Assembly: GCA_023458875.1 (NCBI GenBank)
Contig: JAEWXO010000102.1
Span: forward strand, 1 to 29,436
DNA: 29,436 bases
Origin: Bacillota bacterium
GTDB lineage: Bacteria; Bacillota; Clostridia; Oscillospirales; Ruminococcaceae
Reading direction: 5' to 3'
Shown in pieces: positions 7,872 through 15,124 of this stretch (position 1 is the stretch's first letter; every line of letters starts with the position of its first letter). The notes under the pieces are model-generated. The model searched no databases. It saw nothing but the letters and a program-made list of their open reading frames with translations, and was not told the DNA's origin. The position numbers and the translations under genes are program-made.

Positions 7872-8615
7872 CTATAATCTGTATCCTTTTTGGCGCAATC
7901 CGTCTATAAGATCTCCGAGAACCATACTGTTTGTGGCTGAAACCGAATGAAGAAGATAAATTGCTCCTCCGTGTGAGGCTGAGAGCATCTTATCAAGTGC
8001 CTGTGAAGGCTCAGGCTGGCTGTCGGTTATCCAGTCAACGTAGGCAAAGCTCCACATAACTGTTTTGTAGTTAAGGTCTTTTGTAATCTGAAGTGATTTT
8101 TCTGAAAATTCTCCGCATGGCGGACGAAGATACTGCATATCATAGTTATAGTTTTCAAGAACGTAGTCATGAAGAGATGATATTTCACTTTTCAGTTCAG
8201 TCTCCGAAAGCTCCGGAAAACGTGCATGTGTCATTCCGTGATTTCCAAGAGTGTGTCCTTCATTTATCATACGCTTTACAAGCCCGGTTTCCTTTACAGC
8301 ATAGTCACCTGTAAGGAAAAATATTGCTTTTACGTTTTTTTCTTTGAGTGTATCAAGGATTTTTTCTGTATATCCATTTTCATAGCCCTGGTCAAATGTC
8401 AGTATAATTGAGTTCTTGTCGTCAGAAAGGGCGTATGAATCATATTTGCCGTAAAGACTGTTGAAATCGGAAGCACATATCGGACAGTTATTGCTGTCTG
8501 TCTGGGTTCCCTGTCCATATCCCTTTGAGGTGCTGCTGAGAGCATTTAAAGTAACTGACGGATTCATTATAAAAAGTGCAGCAATTGCTGCTGCAATACA
8601 GGAGCATATTTTCAT
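7872..8615 (-). CDS. PdaA-like polysaccharide deacetylase
   Basis: A 247-residue exported NodB-domain deacetylase. An N-terminal signal peptide or anchor covers about residues 1-26. NodB motifs: TFDQGYENGYT (near 74), metal-binding GNHGMTH (near 129), and RPPCGE (near 167). The TFD-x-GYENGYT form, with the second Asp of the usual TFDDG replaced, is typical of the PdaA branch, which removes acetyl from N-acetylmuramic acid for muramic-delta-lactam of spore cortex. That suggests a peptidoglycan substrate, but sporulation of this organism cannot be shown from the window. Start: ATG 8615, ten bases after GGAGG; a GTG two codons upstream is less likely. Confidence 0.85.
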   Translation of the reverse strand: MKICSCIAAAIAALFIMNPSVTLNALSSTSKGYGQGTQTDSNNCPICASDFNSLYGKYDSYALSDDKNSIILTFDQGYENGYTEKILDTLKEKNVKAIFFLTGDYAVKETGLVKRMINEGHTLGNHGMTHARFPELSETELKSEISSLHDYVLENYNYDMQYLRPPCGEFSEKSLQITKDLNYKTVMWSFAYVDWITDSQPEPSQALDKMLSASHGGAIYLLHSVSATNSMVLGDLIDGLRQKGYRL

Positions 8616-8630
8616 AAACACTATTCCTCC

Positions 8631-8661
8631 ATAATAACAGCGGTAAAACCGCTGTTATTAT
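8631..8661 (-). promoter_or_regulatory. Leader hairpin abutting the ribosome site of the pdaA-like gene
   Basis: A perfect 14-bp stem (8631-8644 with 8648-8661) with a 3-base loop sits directly against the GGAGG of the deacetylase. On the minus strand no U-tract follows, so it is not a standard terminator of the upstream gene. A translational control or mRNA-stability element is inferred. Confidence 0.5.
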
Positions 8662-8703
8662 TATCTGCATATGAGATAAGAAAAATACATCCGCCGTATT
8701 TTA

Positions 8704-8760
8704 ACAAAAAAAGCACACAACAAAGAAGAGGATTCATTTTCCCCTTTTATGATGTGTACT
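8704..8760 (-). terminator. Terminator after ireB
   Basis: On the minus strand AGTACACA (8760-8753) pairs with TGTGTGCT (8719-8712) and is followed by a run of seven T. The inner part may extend the stem imperfectly. Confidence 0.6.
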
Positions 8761-8791
8761 CATAAAGTTTTTTAAAAATATTTTTATCTGT

Positions 8792-9037
8792 TTACTTTTC
8801 AATATAGGACTTAACAAGTATCTGAAGCAATTCATCCCTGTCAATATGCCTTATAATACTTCGGGCATTGTGATGTGTTGTTATGTATGTCGGATCCTCA
8901 GATAAAATGTACCCTACAATTTGATTAACAGGATTATATCCCTTTTCAACCAGAGCGTCATATATGATAGTGAGGTTTTCTTTGAGAATATCTTTTTTAT
9001 CCTCATTTACGCTGAAAGTCATGGTTTTATCAATCAT
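8792..9037 (-). CDS. ireB: IreB family regulatory phosphoprotein
   Basis: An 81-residue protein of the IreB family (formerly DUF965/UPF0297). The core GYNPVNQIVGYILSEDPTYI and the ending RDELLQILVKSYIEK match the family closely, and length is normal (about 80-90). In Enterococcus faecalis IreB is phosphorylated by the PASTA kinase IreK on N-terminal Thr residues and dampens cephalosporin resistance; here Thr4 and Thr6 in MIDKTMTF are candidate sites. The start is ATG 9037, nine bases after AAGGAG; an ATG seven codons upstream lies before this ribosome site. Usual neighbours ruvX (yrrK) and alaS are absent. Confidence 0.9.
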   Translation of the reverse strand: MIDKTMTFSVNEDKKDILKENLTIIYDALVEKGYNPVNQIVGYILSEDPTYITTHHNARSIIRHIDRDELLQILVKSYIEK

Positions 9038-9058
9038 TTTAATCATCTCCTTATTCAT

Positions 9059-9087
9059 ATTATAACCTATTCACGTCATATTAACAA
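9059..9087 (-). promoter_or_regulatory. Promoter for ireB
   Basis: On the minus strand TTGTTA (9087-9082) and a perfect TATAAT (9064-9059) are 17 bp apart, immediately upstream of ireB. The transcript would have a leader of only about 15 bases. Confidence 0.6.
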
Positions 9088-9111
9088 GTACAATTCTTGA
9101 AATTTTACGTT

Positions 9112-9143
9112 TTGACATTTTAAAATGAAAAACTTTGTATAAT
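9112..9143 (+). promoter_or_regulatory. Promoter-like boxes pointing into the gap before DUF1540
   Basis: Perfect TTGACA (9112-9117) and TATAAT (9138-9143) on the plus strand, but with a 20-bp spacer, longer than normal. No plus-strand gene follows; transcription would cross the long hairpin at 9201-9245 and run antisense to the DUF1540 gene. Confidence 0.3.
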
Positions 9144-9200
9144 ATGTGTAAGAATGAACCAGGGTTTATGTTTGTAAAAAAGCAGAGCTTTGAAGCTATG

Positions 9201-9245
9201 TACAGTACATTCAGAAATATATGATATATTTTTGAATGTACTGTA
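9201..9245. other. Long near-perfect hairpin downstream of the DUF1540 gene
   Basis: A 13-bp perfect outer stem (9201-9213 with 9233-9245) continues inward with a G-U pair and seven A-T pairs to a tiny loop, about 21 bp in all. It lies 16 bp past the stop of the DUF1540 gene on the minus strand. A second short hairpin (AGCTT/AAGCT, 9187-9198) followed by a T-run on the minus strand comes next, so the pair may form the 3' end of that transcript. Confidence 0.6.
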
Positions 9246-9261
9246 ACAATCAAAAGAAATA

Positions 9262-9432
9262 TTAGCTTTTCTTTACAAATGAATTACAGTCAGTGCATTC
9301 AGGAACAGTTGGATTAGCTTCATGTGTGCCGACATCAATTGTATTTAAAGAGCAGTAATTTTCATCCTGCATATTGTGCTGACACTGTTTAACAGTGCAT
9401 CTGATACTTGAATTTTTGCTTTTACAGTCCAT
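9262..9432 (-). CDS. DUF1540 small Cys-rich protein
   Basis: A 56-residue protein starting MDCKSKNSSIRCTVKQCQ. The Cys spacing (C12, C17, C27, then CTDC near 46-49) and the ending NSFVKKS are typical of DUF1540 proteins, common in clostridia and likely to bind a metal such as zinc; function unknown. Start: ATG 9432 with AGAGG nine bases upstream. The four-Cys pattern and good ribosome site support it as real despite its size. Confidence 0.75.
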   Translation of the reverse strand: MDCKSKNSSIRCTVKQCQHNMQDENYCSLNTIDVGTHEANPTVPECTDCNSFVKKS

Positions 9433-9574
9433 GATTTGTACCTCTTTTGTAAAAAATTATTCTCATGCTGAGAACAAGATTATTATATGCGCATAAATAC
9501 AATAAATTCATAACTAATATAAGAGAAAATAATACGTAAAATTTGGGTGAAACGTACAAAACTATTACACCTGA

Positions 9575-9603
9575 TTGACAATTTTCAAAATCACTGCTAT
9601 TAT
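9575..9603 (+). promoter_or_regulatory. Promoter for the 690-residue anchored protein
   Basis: TTGACA (9575-9580) and TATTAT (9598-9603) with a 17-bp spacer, about 67 bp upstream of the ATG. Confidence 0.65.
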
Positions 9604-9669
9604 ATATAATATGTAGATATTTTCTGCAAAAATAATATTAACTTTTATGTGTGAAGGGGAAGAGCGATA

Positions 9670-11742
9670 ATGGATGACAATATGCAAAACAATCAGTCAG
9701 AGGTTGCAGGCATAGTTAAAAAAAGCAAAAAGCCTGCAGCTATAATAGCAGCCGTAACAGCTGTTGTATTGGTAGGAGGATGTGGAGTTGCGTACGCAAC
9801 TGTTCCTGCGGTACAGAATACAGTTAAGATGACAATAATGAGTCCTGAAAAATATTGTGCAGATGTATATGATAACTGCATAGAAAAATTAAAAGAAAGC
9901 ACAGATAAACAGTACAAGAGTATTTCCGGCGGTGATGATAAGCTTGAAAATACAAGTGCATCAATAACATTAAATGCTGAGTTTAGCGATTCAGTTATGT
10001 CCGTCGTAGAAGATGAGCTGGGATATAAGATTTTTGATAAGATTTCACTGTCATCTGATATGTATTCGGATATGGACGAATCAACAGGAGAAATAAAATT
10101 AAATATCCTTGCAGACGATGATTCAGTAATAAGCGCAAATGTTATTACCGACCTGAAAGAAAAAATGATATACTGTCAGGTTCCTGAACTGAATGACAAA
10201 TACATAAGTTATGATTTAAGTTCTGCATTTGAGGAAATGGAGCTCAGCGAGGATGATATAGGATCGTTATCAGATATCTCTGTTTATGATTTTAATGATG
10301 CTATGCCAAGATATGCCAAGGTGCTCACGGATGTTATAAAGAACAGTGAATGTGAGCTTGAAAAGGGATACGAAGGAAGCGTTCGCGGAGTTGATTATAA
10401 ATATAACAAAATAATAACAACACTTGACCAGGATGATTATGAGGACCTTCTTAACAATCTTGCTGACGAGTGGGAAAATGACAAAACTTTCAGAAAGTAT
10501 TTTATAGATACTTTAAAAATTTCAGAAGAAGACTATGAAGCTTTCAGTGATGAACTCAGAGATGCTGCTGATGAAGTTAAGGACGAAGACATAGAAAATA
10601 CAATTGAGACGCTTGTTGATTCAAAGGGAAACATAAGAGGCATTACAATAACTGATGAAGACACAGATGATGAAATATCATTTATTTCAGCCAAGGACGG
10701 AAGTGATGTTGCGATTGAGCTCAATTGTGCTGATGAATTTATTGTAGGAATAGAAGCTGAAGAAGACGACGGAGAATATACCGGAGAACTTGTGATAGAA
10801 GCAGACGACGAGTCTTTCAGCATCACTTTTGATGATTTTAAGATGATTGATGATAAATTTATAAGCGGAAGTATAGGCTTGGATTTATCAGATCTGGGTG
10901 TTGGAAAAGTCAGTCTTGACTTTGAAAAAGCTGACGACGCACAGAGAATATCAACTGAAATGAATTTTATAGGAAAGTTCAGTATTGATATCAAACAGGA
11001 ATATAATACAGACAAAAAAGAAGTAAAGGTTCCTGAAGATGCAATAAGCACTGATGATATAGATCAGTATATCGAAGGAATTGATAAAGATAAGGCTATT
11101 TCAGCTATATGTGATGCTTTGAAGATTAAAGAGGAAGACTCTGAAACAATTATTCAGGGCGTTATGGACTTATTTGATATCGGCGGTATGAGCGGCTACG
11201 AGGATGATTATAATTATGATTTCGATGATGATTATGATTATGACGACGATGATTATGATTATGACGACGATGATTTCGATTATGGTTATGATGATAACGA
11301 GTTGGAAGTTGAATATAAGTTTAATGATATTGATATAAACATTAACAATGAAAAAATATCATTCCCTGCTATAAATCCTTCTCTTGTACCGGAAAAATCA
11401 AAATCTGCTATGGTTGAACCAGGTGAATATACAAGCATTTATGATGACGGTCAATCATATTCACTTAGTGTGTCAAACGACACAGAAAATCCGCTTACTG
11501 TTCCTGAATGTTCACTTGTAGGTATCAATATTTATGGAGAAAATGCCAAGTCAACAGTTAATGGAGTAAAAATAGGTTCATCAGTTGAAGATATTAAAAA
11601 TGCTTTCGGAATTACCGATGAAATATCTGAAGATGTAACCAGCATTTATTTTAGTGATTCTGATGGAACATTCTCTTCAGTAGCTTTGAGCATTGAAGAT
11701 GGAAAAGTAACATATATAAACATATATTGCTTTGACTTTTAA
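9670..11742 (+). CDS. Large acidic membrane-anchored protein, unknown function
   Basis: I do not recognise the family. The 690-residue protein has a short cytoplasmic N-terminus with a basic KKSKK patch, one transmembrane helix (about 24-45, Ala/Val-rich), and a long Asp/Glu-rich extracellular part. Alternating beta-strand-like and helical stretches run to about residue 505, followed by a low-complexity Asp/Tyr tract (about 513-543, repeated DYDYDDDD). A C-terminal module (about 625-690) begins NGVKIGSSVEDIKNAFG, a helix-strand pattern seen in small BamE-like or lipoprotein-type domains. Two Cys near residues 60 and 68 could pair. It has its own promoter and terminator, so it is monocistronic. 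A cell-surface or envelope role is inferred from topology only. Confidence 0.8.
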   Translation: MDDNMQNNQSEVAGIVKKSKKPAAIIAAVTAVVLVGGCGVAYATVPAVQNTVKMTIMSPEKYCADVYDNCIEKLKESTDKQYKSISGGDDKLENTSASITLNAEFSDSVMSVVEDELGYKIFDKISLSSDMYSDMDESTGEIKLNILADDDSVISANVITDLKEKMIYCQVPELNDKYISYDLSSAFEEMELSEDDIGSLSDISVYDFNDAMPRYAKVLTDVIKNSECELEKGYEGSVRGVDYKYNKIITTLDQDDYEDLLNNLADEWENDKTFRKYFIDTLKISEEDYEAFSDELRDAADEVKDEDIENTIETLVDSKGNIRGITITDEDTDDEISFISAKDGSDVAIELNCADEFIVGIEAEEDDGEYTGELVIEADDESFSITFDDFKMIDDKFISGSIGLDLSDLGVGKVSLDFEKADDAQRISTEMNFIGKFSIDIKQEYNTDKKEVKVPEDAISTDDIDQYIEGIDKDKAISAICDALKIKEEDSETIIQGVMDLFDIGGMSGYEDDYNYDFDDDYDYDDDDYDYDDDDFDYGYDDNELEVEYKFNDIDININNEKISFPAINPSLVPEKSKSAMVEPGEYTSIYDDGQSYSLSVSNDTENPLTVPECSLVGINIYGENAKSTVNGVKIGSSVEDIKNAFGITDEISEDVTSIYFSDSDGTFSSVALSIEDGKVTYINIYCFDF

Positions 11743-11787
11743 TTAATTTCAGCCCTGATGATTCTGTTCCGGACTGCTGTTTAAAAT

Positions 11788-11845
11788 GAAAAAGGTTCAG
11801 AATAATGACTGCATAAAACAGTCATATTTCTGAACCTTTGTTTTA
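11788..11845. terminator. Bidirectional terminator
   Basis: AAAGGTTCAGAA (11791-11802) pairs with TTCTGAACCTTT (11828-11839), and an inner TGACTG/CAGTCA stem (11806-11811, 11819-11824) extends it. T-rich tails follow on both strands, serving the converging 690-residue gene and rqcP. Confidence 0.85.
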
Positions 11846-12085
11846 TTCTATAATAATATAGTTGTCAGAAGCATTTTCTTTCGTAACATGCTCGGAAATG
11901 GCCGTCACCTTTGCTTTTAGCGGCTTTTGGCCCATGCATATAGTAATTATATCATTTACCTTTACGTCATATGAGGCACGTGCAGGCTTGTCGTTTACGA
12001 GGACTTTTCCTGCGTCACAGGCTTCATTTGCAATTGTACGGCGTTTTATAAGACGTGTTGTTTTAAGGTATTTATCGAGTCTCAT
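11843..12085 (-). CDS. rqcP: S4-domain RNA-binding protein RqcP
   Basis: An 80-residue S4-domain protein starting MRLDKYLKTTRLIKRRT, the RqcP (YabO) type. RqcP works with RqcH on stalled 50S subunits to add C-terminal poly-alanine tails in bacterial ribosome quality control. Length is typical. Start: ATG 12085, seven to ten bases after AAAGGA; a longer upstream reading would run back through the hup terminator and is rejected. Gene order mazG-hup-rqcP resembles the mazG (yabN)-rqcP (yabO) order of Bacillus. The hup terminator lies between, so rqcP may depend on readthrough. Confidence 0.88.
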   Translation of the reverse strand: MRLDKYLKTTRLIKRRTIANEACDAGKVLVNDKPARASYDVKVNDIITICMGQKPLKAKVTAISEHVTKENASDNYIIIE

Positions 12086-12117
12086 ATTATGAGTATCCTT
12101 TCTGTATTTAAATAAGC

Positions 12118-12157
12118 AAAAAGCACATGAATCACAAAGCTGATACATGTGCTTTTT
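12118..12157 (-). terminator. Hairpin between hup and rqcP
   Basis: AAAAAGCACATG (12118-12129) pairs with CATGTGCTTTTT (12146-12157), giving T-runs on both strands. It should end most hup transcripts and leave some readthrough into rqcP. Confidence 0.75.
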
Positions 12158-12180
12158 TAGCTGCATAAAATGTGTAAGAA

Positions 12181-12456
12181 TTACTTGTTTACAGCATCCT
12201 TAAGTGCTTTGCCTGCTTTGAATGCAGGAGCTTTTTTTGCAGGACACATAATTGTTTCGCCTGTTCTTGGATTCTTTGATTCTTTGGCAGCTCTTTCACG
12301 AACTTCAAAAGTACCGAATCCTATTAACTGAATCTTTTCTCCTTTTGAGAGAGAATCTGTAATTGCTGATAAAACAGCTGACAGAGCTTTGTCAGCATCC
12401 TTCTTTGTGCATTCGCCTTTTTCAGCGATAACGTTAATTAAATCTGCTTTTGTCAT
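12181..12456 (-). CDS. hup: HU-family nucleoid protein
   Basis: A 91-residue HU protein. The start MTKADLINVIAEK, the core GFGTFEVRERAA, the arm signature NPRTGETI and the end FKAGKALKDAVN match bacterial HU throughout. It binds and bends DNA as a dimer, organising the nucleoid. It follows mazG by 32 bp with a GGAGG-type ribosome site (GGAGGTAAATAAAC) before ATG 12456, and precedes its own terminator, so it may be transcribed with mazG or from an internal promoter. Confidence 0.95.
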   Translation of the reverse strand: MTKADLINVIAEKGECTKKDADKALSAVLSAITDSLSKGEKIQLIGFGTFEVRERAAKESKNPRTGETIMCPAKKAPAFKAGKALKDAVNK

Positions 12457-12488
12457 GTTTATTTACCTCCGTGTTTTTCTTTTTGTAA

Positions 12489-13280
12489 TTAAATTTGAGC
12501 CTTAGCCTGGTTCCAGAAACTATCCAGCTCATCTATGCTAAGAGATGTCATTTCAATCTCTTTAAGCCTTATAAGGTCTTCGGTTTTGGCAAAACGCTTA
12601 ATGAATTTTTCTGTTGCATTTGTCAGAAGAAGCTCTGCATCAGAATCAGCTTTTCTTGCGACATTTGTGCATGAGAAAAGGACGTCTCCGAGTTCTTCTT
12701 CAATCTGGGCTTTGTTGTTGTTCGCTATGGCAGTCTCAAGTTCATTTATTTCAGATTTAAGACGTGCCAATGCGTCATTTATATCTTTAAAATCCATACC
12801 TGATTTTGCTGCACGCTTTCCGACCTTCTGAGCTTTCATAAGAGCCGGCAGTGTTTTCGGAACACTTTTAAGTGTTTCTGTATAGGTAGTCTGTCCTTTG
12901 GTATGCTGCTTTATCTGTTCCCAGTTTGTCAGTACTTCATCAGAACTGTTAACAGTCACGTTTCCGAATACATGGGGATGACGTATAATAAGCTTTTTGC
13001 ATATTTCGTCACAGACATTTTCAAAGTCAAATCCGTTTACTTCTGTTTCCATCTGGCAGTGAAACACGATCTGAAGCAGAACATCACCAAGCTCCTCACG
13101 AAGAAGAGCAGTATCTTTAAGCTCAATAGCCTCAATTACCTCATAAACTTCTTCAATAAATGAAGATTTTATTGATTCATGGTTCTGAGCCTTATCCCAC
13201 GGACATCCGTTCTCACTTCTGAGAATTCCGACTATCGTGATAAGATCATCAATTGTATAGCTGTCTTTAAAACTAAACAT
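12489..13280 (-). CDS. mazG: MazG nucleoside triphosphate pyrophosphohydrolase
   Basis: A 263-residue protein with two MazG domains. The first (about 10-110) has the opening ENGCPWDKAQ and the metal-binding pattern EEVYEVIEAI then EELGDVLLQIVFH. The second (about 165-245) repeats the EExxD helix as EEELGDVLFS. MazG converts NTPs to NMP and pyrophosphate, cleaning aberrant nucleotides. Length is normal. Start: ATG 13280 with CAGAGG upstream. It is first in the mazG-hup-rqcP cluster. Confidence 0.93.
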   Translation of the reverse strand: MFSFKDSYTIDDLITIVGILRSENGCPWDKAQNHESIKSSFIEEVYEVIEAIELKDTALLREELGDVLLQIVFHCQMETEVNGFDFENVCDEICKKLIIRHPHVFGNVTVNSSDEVLTNWEQIKQHTKGQTTYTETLKSVPKTLPALMKAQKVGKRAAKSGMDFKDINDALARLKSEINELETAIANNNKAQIEEELGDVLFSCTNVARKADSDAELLLTNATEKFIKRFAKTEDLIRLKEIEMTSLSIDELDSFWNQAKAQI

Positions 13281-13488
13281 AATTACCTCTGAAAATATAT
13301 TCTAAGAATTCAGCCTTTAATTATAGTACCTCAAATGTCAACAAATTGCAAGCTTTTTTGTTATTTTTGTCGTAAGTATAAAATATTTTAGTATACATCT
13401 TAAAATAATAGTAAATAAAAGCAATTATAAACGACCGTATATAAAATAACGGGTGCTTTATAATACAAATATGGCGTTTTACAGACTT

Positions 13489-14496
13489 TTATCTTGCGTC
13501 AACGAAGCCGACTTTTCTGTAAACTTTATTTAAAATCTTACGTGTTATTTTTATTGCCTGTTCGGCACCGTTTGTATAACACTCCTTAAGGTATCCTTTG
13601 TCTGATATAAGCTTCTGATATTCGGTACGTACAGGTTCAAGATGATCGGCAACTGCTTCACCTACTGCAATTTTAAAATCTCCGTATCCCTTGCTGCTGA
13701 AATCAGATACAATATCATCAATGCTTTTTCCTGTTACGGTTGAATAAATTGTAAGGAGATTGTTTATACCGTCTTTTCCTTCTCTGTAGCATATTTCAGA
13801 TTCACTGTCCGTTACTGCACGCTTGAATTTGCGGATTATTGTGTCCTTATCATCAAGGATAAGTATGCAGGAATTCGGGTTTTCGTCTGACTTTGACATT
13901 TTTTTAGCAGGCTCCTGAAGAGACATGACTTTTGCTCCCATTTTAGGGATGAATGGTTCAGGAAGCGTGAAAAAGTCGCCGTATTTCTGGTTGAAACGTC
14001 CTGCAATATTTCTTGCAAGCTCAAGGTGCTGCTTCTGATCTGCTCCTATAGGAACAAGGTCGGCATTATATGCAAGAATATCTGCGGCCATAAGAACAGG
14101 GTATGTGAACAGACCAGCATTTATATCATCGGCATGCTTTGCGCTTTTGTCCTTGAACTGAGTCATACGTGACAATTCACCGAATTGTGTGGAGCATGAA
14201 AGAATCCAGCTTAATTCGGCGTGATTAGGATTATGACTCTGAATAAATGCTGTTGACCTTGACGGATCTATTCCGCATGCAAGTAAAAGTGCATATGCCT
14301 CCAGTGTGTGCTGGCGCAGCTTTGCCGGATCCTGACGGACAGTGATTGCATGCATATCAACTATGGAATAAATACAGTTGTATTCATCCTGGAGTGGTCC
14401 CCAGTTTCTGATAGCACCTATATAATTGCCAAGTGTGAATGTACCTGTAGGCTGTATACCACTGAATATAGTTTTCTTTTGACTAGTTTCTGACAT
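13489..14496 (-). CDS. trpS: Tryptophanyl-tRNA synthetase
   Basis: A 335-residue class-Ic synthetase that charges tRNA-Trp. The HIGH-equivalent is TLGNYIGA after FSGIQPTG (residues 11-18), and the KMSKS loop is KKMSKSDEN near residue 199. QSHNPNHAELSW and GADQKQHLELAR are TrpRS signatures. Length is normal. Start: ATG 14496 with AAAGGA upstream. Only 32 bp separate it from the upstream gene, so it is probably in an operon with it; no T-box leader is visible. Confidence 0.95.
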   Translation of the reverse strand: MSETSQKKTIFSGIQPTGTFTLGNYIGAIRNWGPLQDEYNCIYSIVDMHAITVRQDPAKLRQHTLEAYALLLACGIDPSRSTAFIQSHNPNHAELSWILSCSTQFGELSRMTQFKDKSAKHADDINAGLFTYPVLMAADILAYNADLVPIGADQKQHLELARNIAGRFNQKYGDFFTLPEPFIPKMGAKVMSLQEPAKKMSKSDENPNSCILILDDKDTIIRKFKRAVTDSESEICYREGKDGINNLLTIYSTVTGKSIDDIVSDFSSKGYGDFKIAVGEAVADHLEPVRTEYQKLISDKGYLKECYTNGAEQAIKITRKILNKVYRKVGFVDAR

Positions 14497-14528
14497 TATA
14501 TTAGGAGTCCTTTCGGTTGAGTTATAAA

Positions 14529-15062
14529 TTATTTTGCCTGTTTTGCCTGTTGGTCTCTCGCCTGGGCGTCTCTTATTTCATTCATTACCTTCTGATAGAG
14601 GTGGAGAAGGAATATTTTCATTTTATCACCTTCCATGCCTACTGTCATAGGGTCAATAACTGTTTTGTATACACCCTTTCTTGTCATAAGGTGAACAAAG
14701 TGCGCGGATGAGTTTAAAGGAAGATCGAATACTGATGTTCTCTGACATACGGACAATGCCTGACCTGCACTTGCAATAAGTGTACGTGCAGCCTGTACAA
14801 GTGTCGGATGATTTGCAGAAAGATTTGTAATAGTTGCTCCGTTGTTAAAATAAATATTTGCAGTTCCGTTAGGAAGACATACAAGAGTACCAAGAAGCTC
14901 AGGACCCATAGGCATGTCTATTACGGTACAGTATACCTGCTGATCACTTGTAAGCTTTACGCCTATAGCTGCAGGAGGCATTCTCAGTGCTTTAATCCTT
15001 GTTATAAGATATGGTTCACATACATCGTAACGTTCAAATGGTCTTTTTACACTCATAGCCAT
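14529..15062 (-). CDS. Conserved-looking protein of unknown function
   Basis: I do not recognise this 177-residue protein. It has no signal peptide or membrane segment. The first two-thirds look beta-rich (VKLTSDQQVYCTVIDMP, GTLVCLPNGTANIYF), followed by helical stretches (HPTLVQAARTLIASAGQAL, then KIFLLHLYQKVMNEI) and a Gln/Lys/Ala-rich tail. It lies between an aminotransferase gene (62 bp upstream) and trpS (32 bp downstream) on the same strand. Start: ATG 15062, nine bases after GGAG; an in-frame ATG two codons later is also possible. The context does not reveal its job. Confidence 0.75.
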   Translation of the reverse strand: MAMSVKRPFERYDVCEPYLITRIKALRMPPAAIGVKLTSDQQVYCTVIDMPMGPELLGTLVCLPNGTANIYFNNGATITNLSANHPTLVQAARTLIASAGQALSVCQRTSVFDLPLNSSAHFVHLMTRKGVYKTVIDPMTVGMEGDKMKIFLLHLYQKVMNEIRDAQARDQQAKQAK

Positions 15063-15124
15063 AATATTTTTCTCCGTTCTCCGTCTTAAAATTATAATTT
15101 GTCCCCGACGGTAAAGACTATATT

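Noticed and set aside
10533..11051. 172-codon Ser-rich minus-strand open frame
   Set aside because: It is the antisense shadow of the Asp/Glu-rich 690-residue protein; its Ser-rich composition is an artefact of reading acidic codons backwards.
12086..12166. Longer N-terminus for RqcP
   Set aside because: The extra 27 residues would be translated from the hup terminator hairpin, while ATG 12085 has a good ribosome site and starts at the conserved S4 sequence.
13320..13342. TTGACA and TATAAT before mazG on the minus strand
   Set aside because: The boxes are only 11 bp apart, too close for a standard sigma-A promoter; no better -35 box fits the TATAAT.
14497..14528. T-box leader for trpS
   Set aside because: Only 32 bp separate trpS from the upstream gene, and no T-box-like sequence or antiterminator is visible there or before the aminotransferase.
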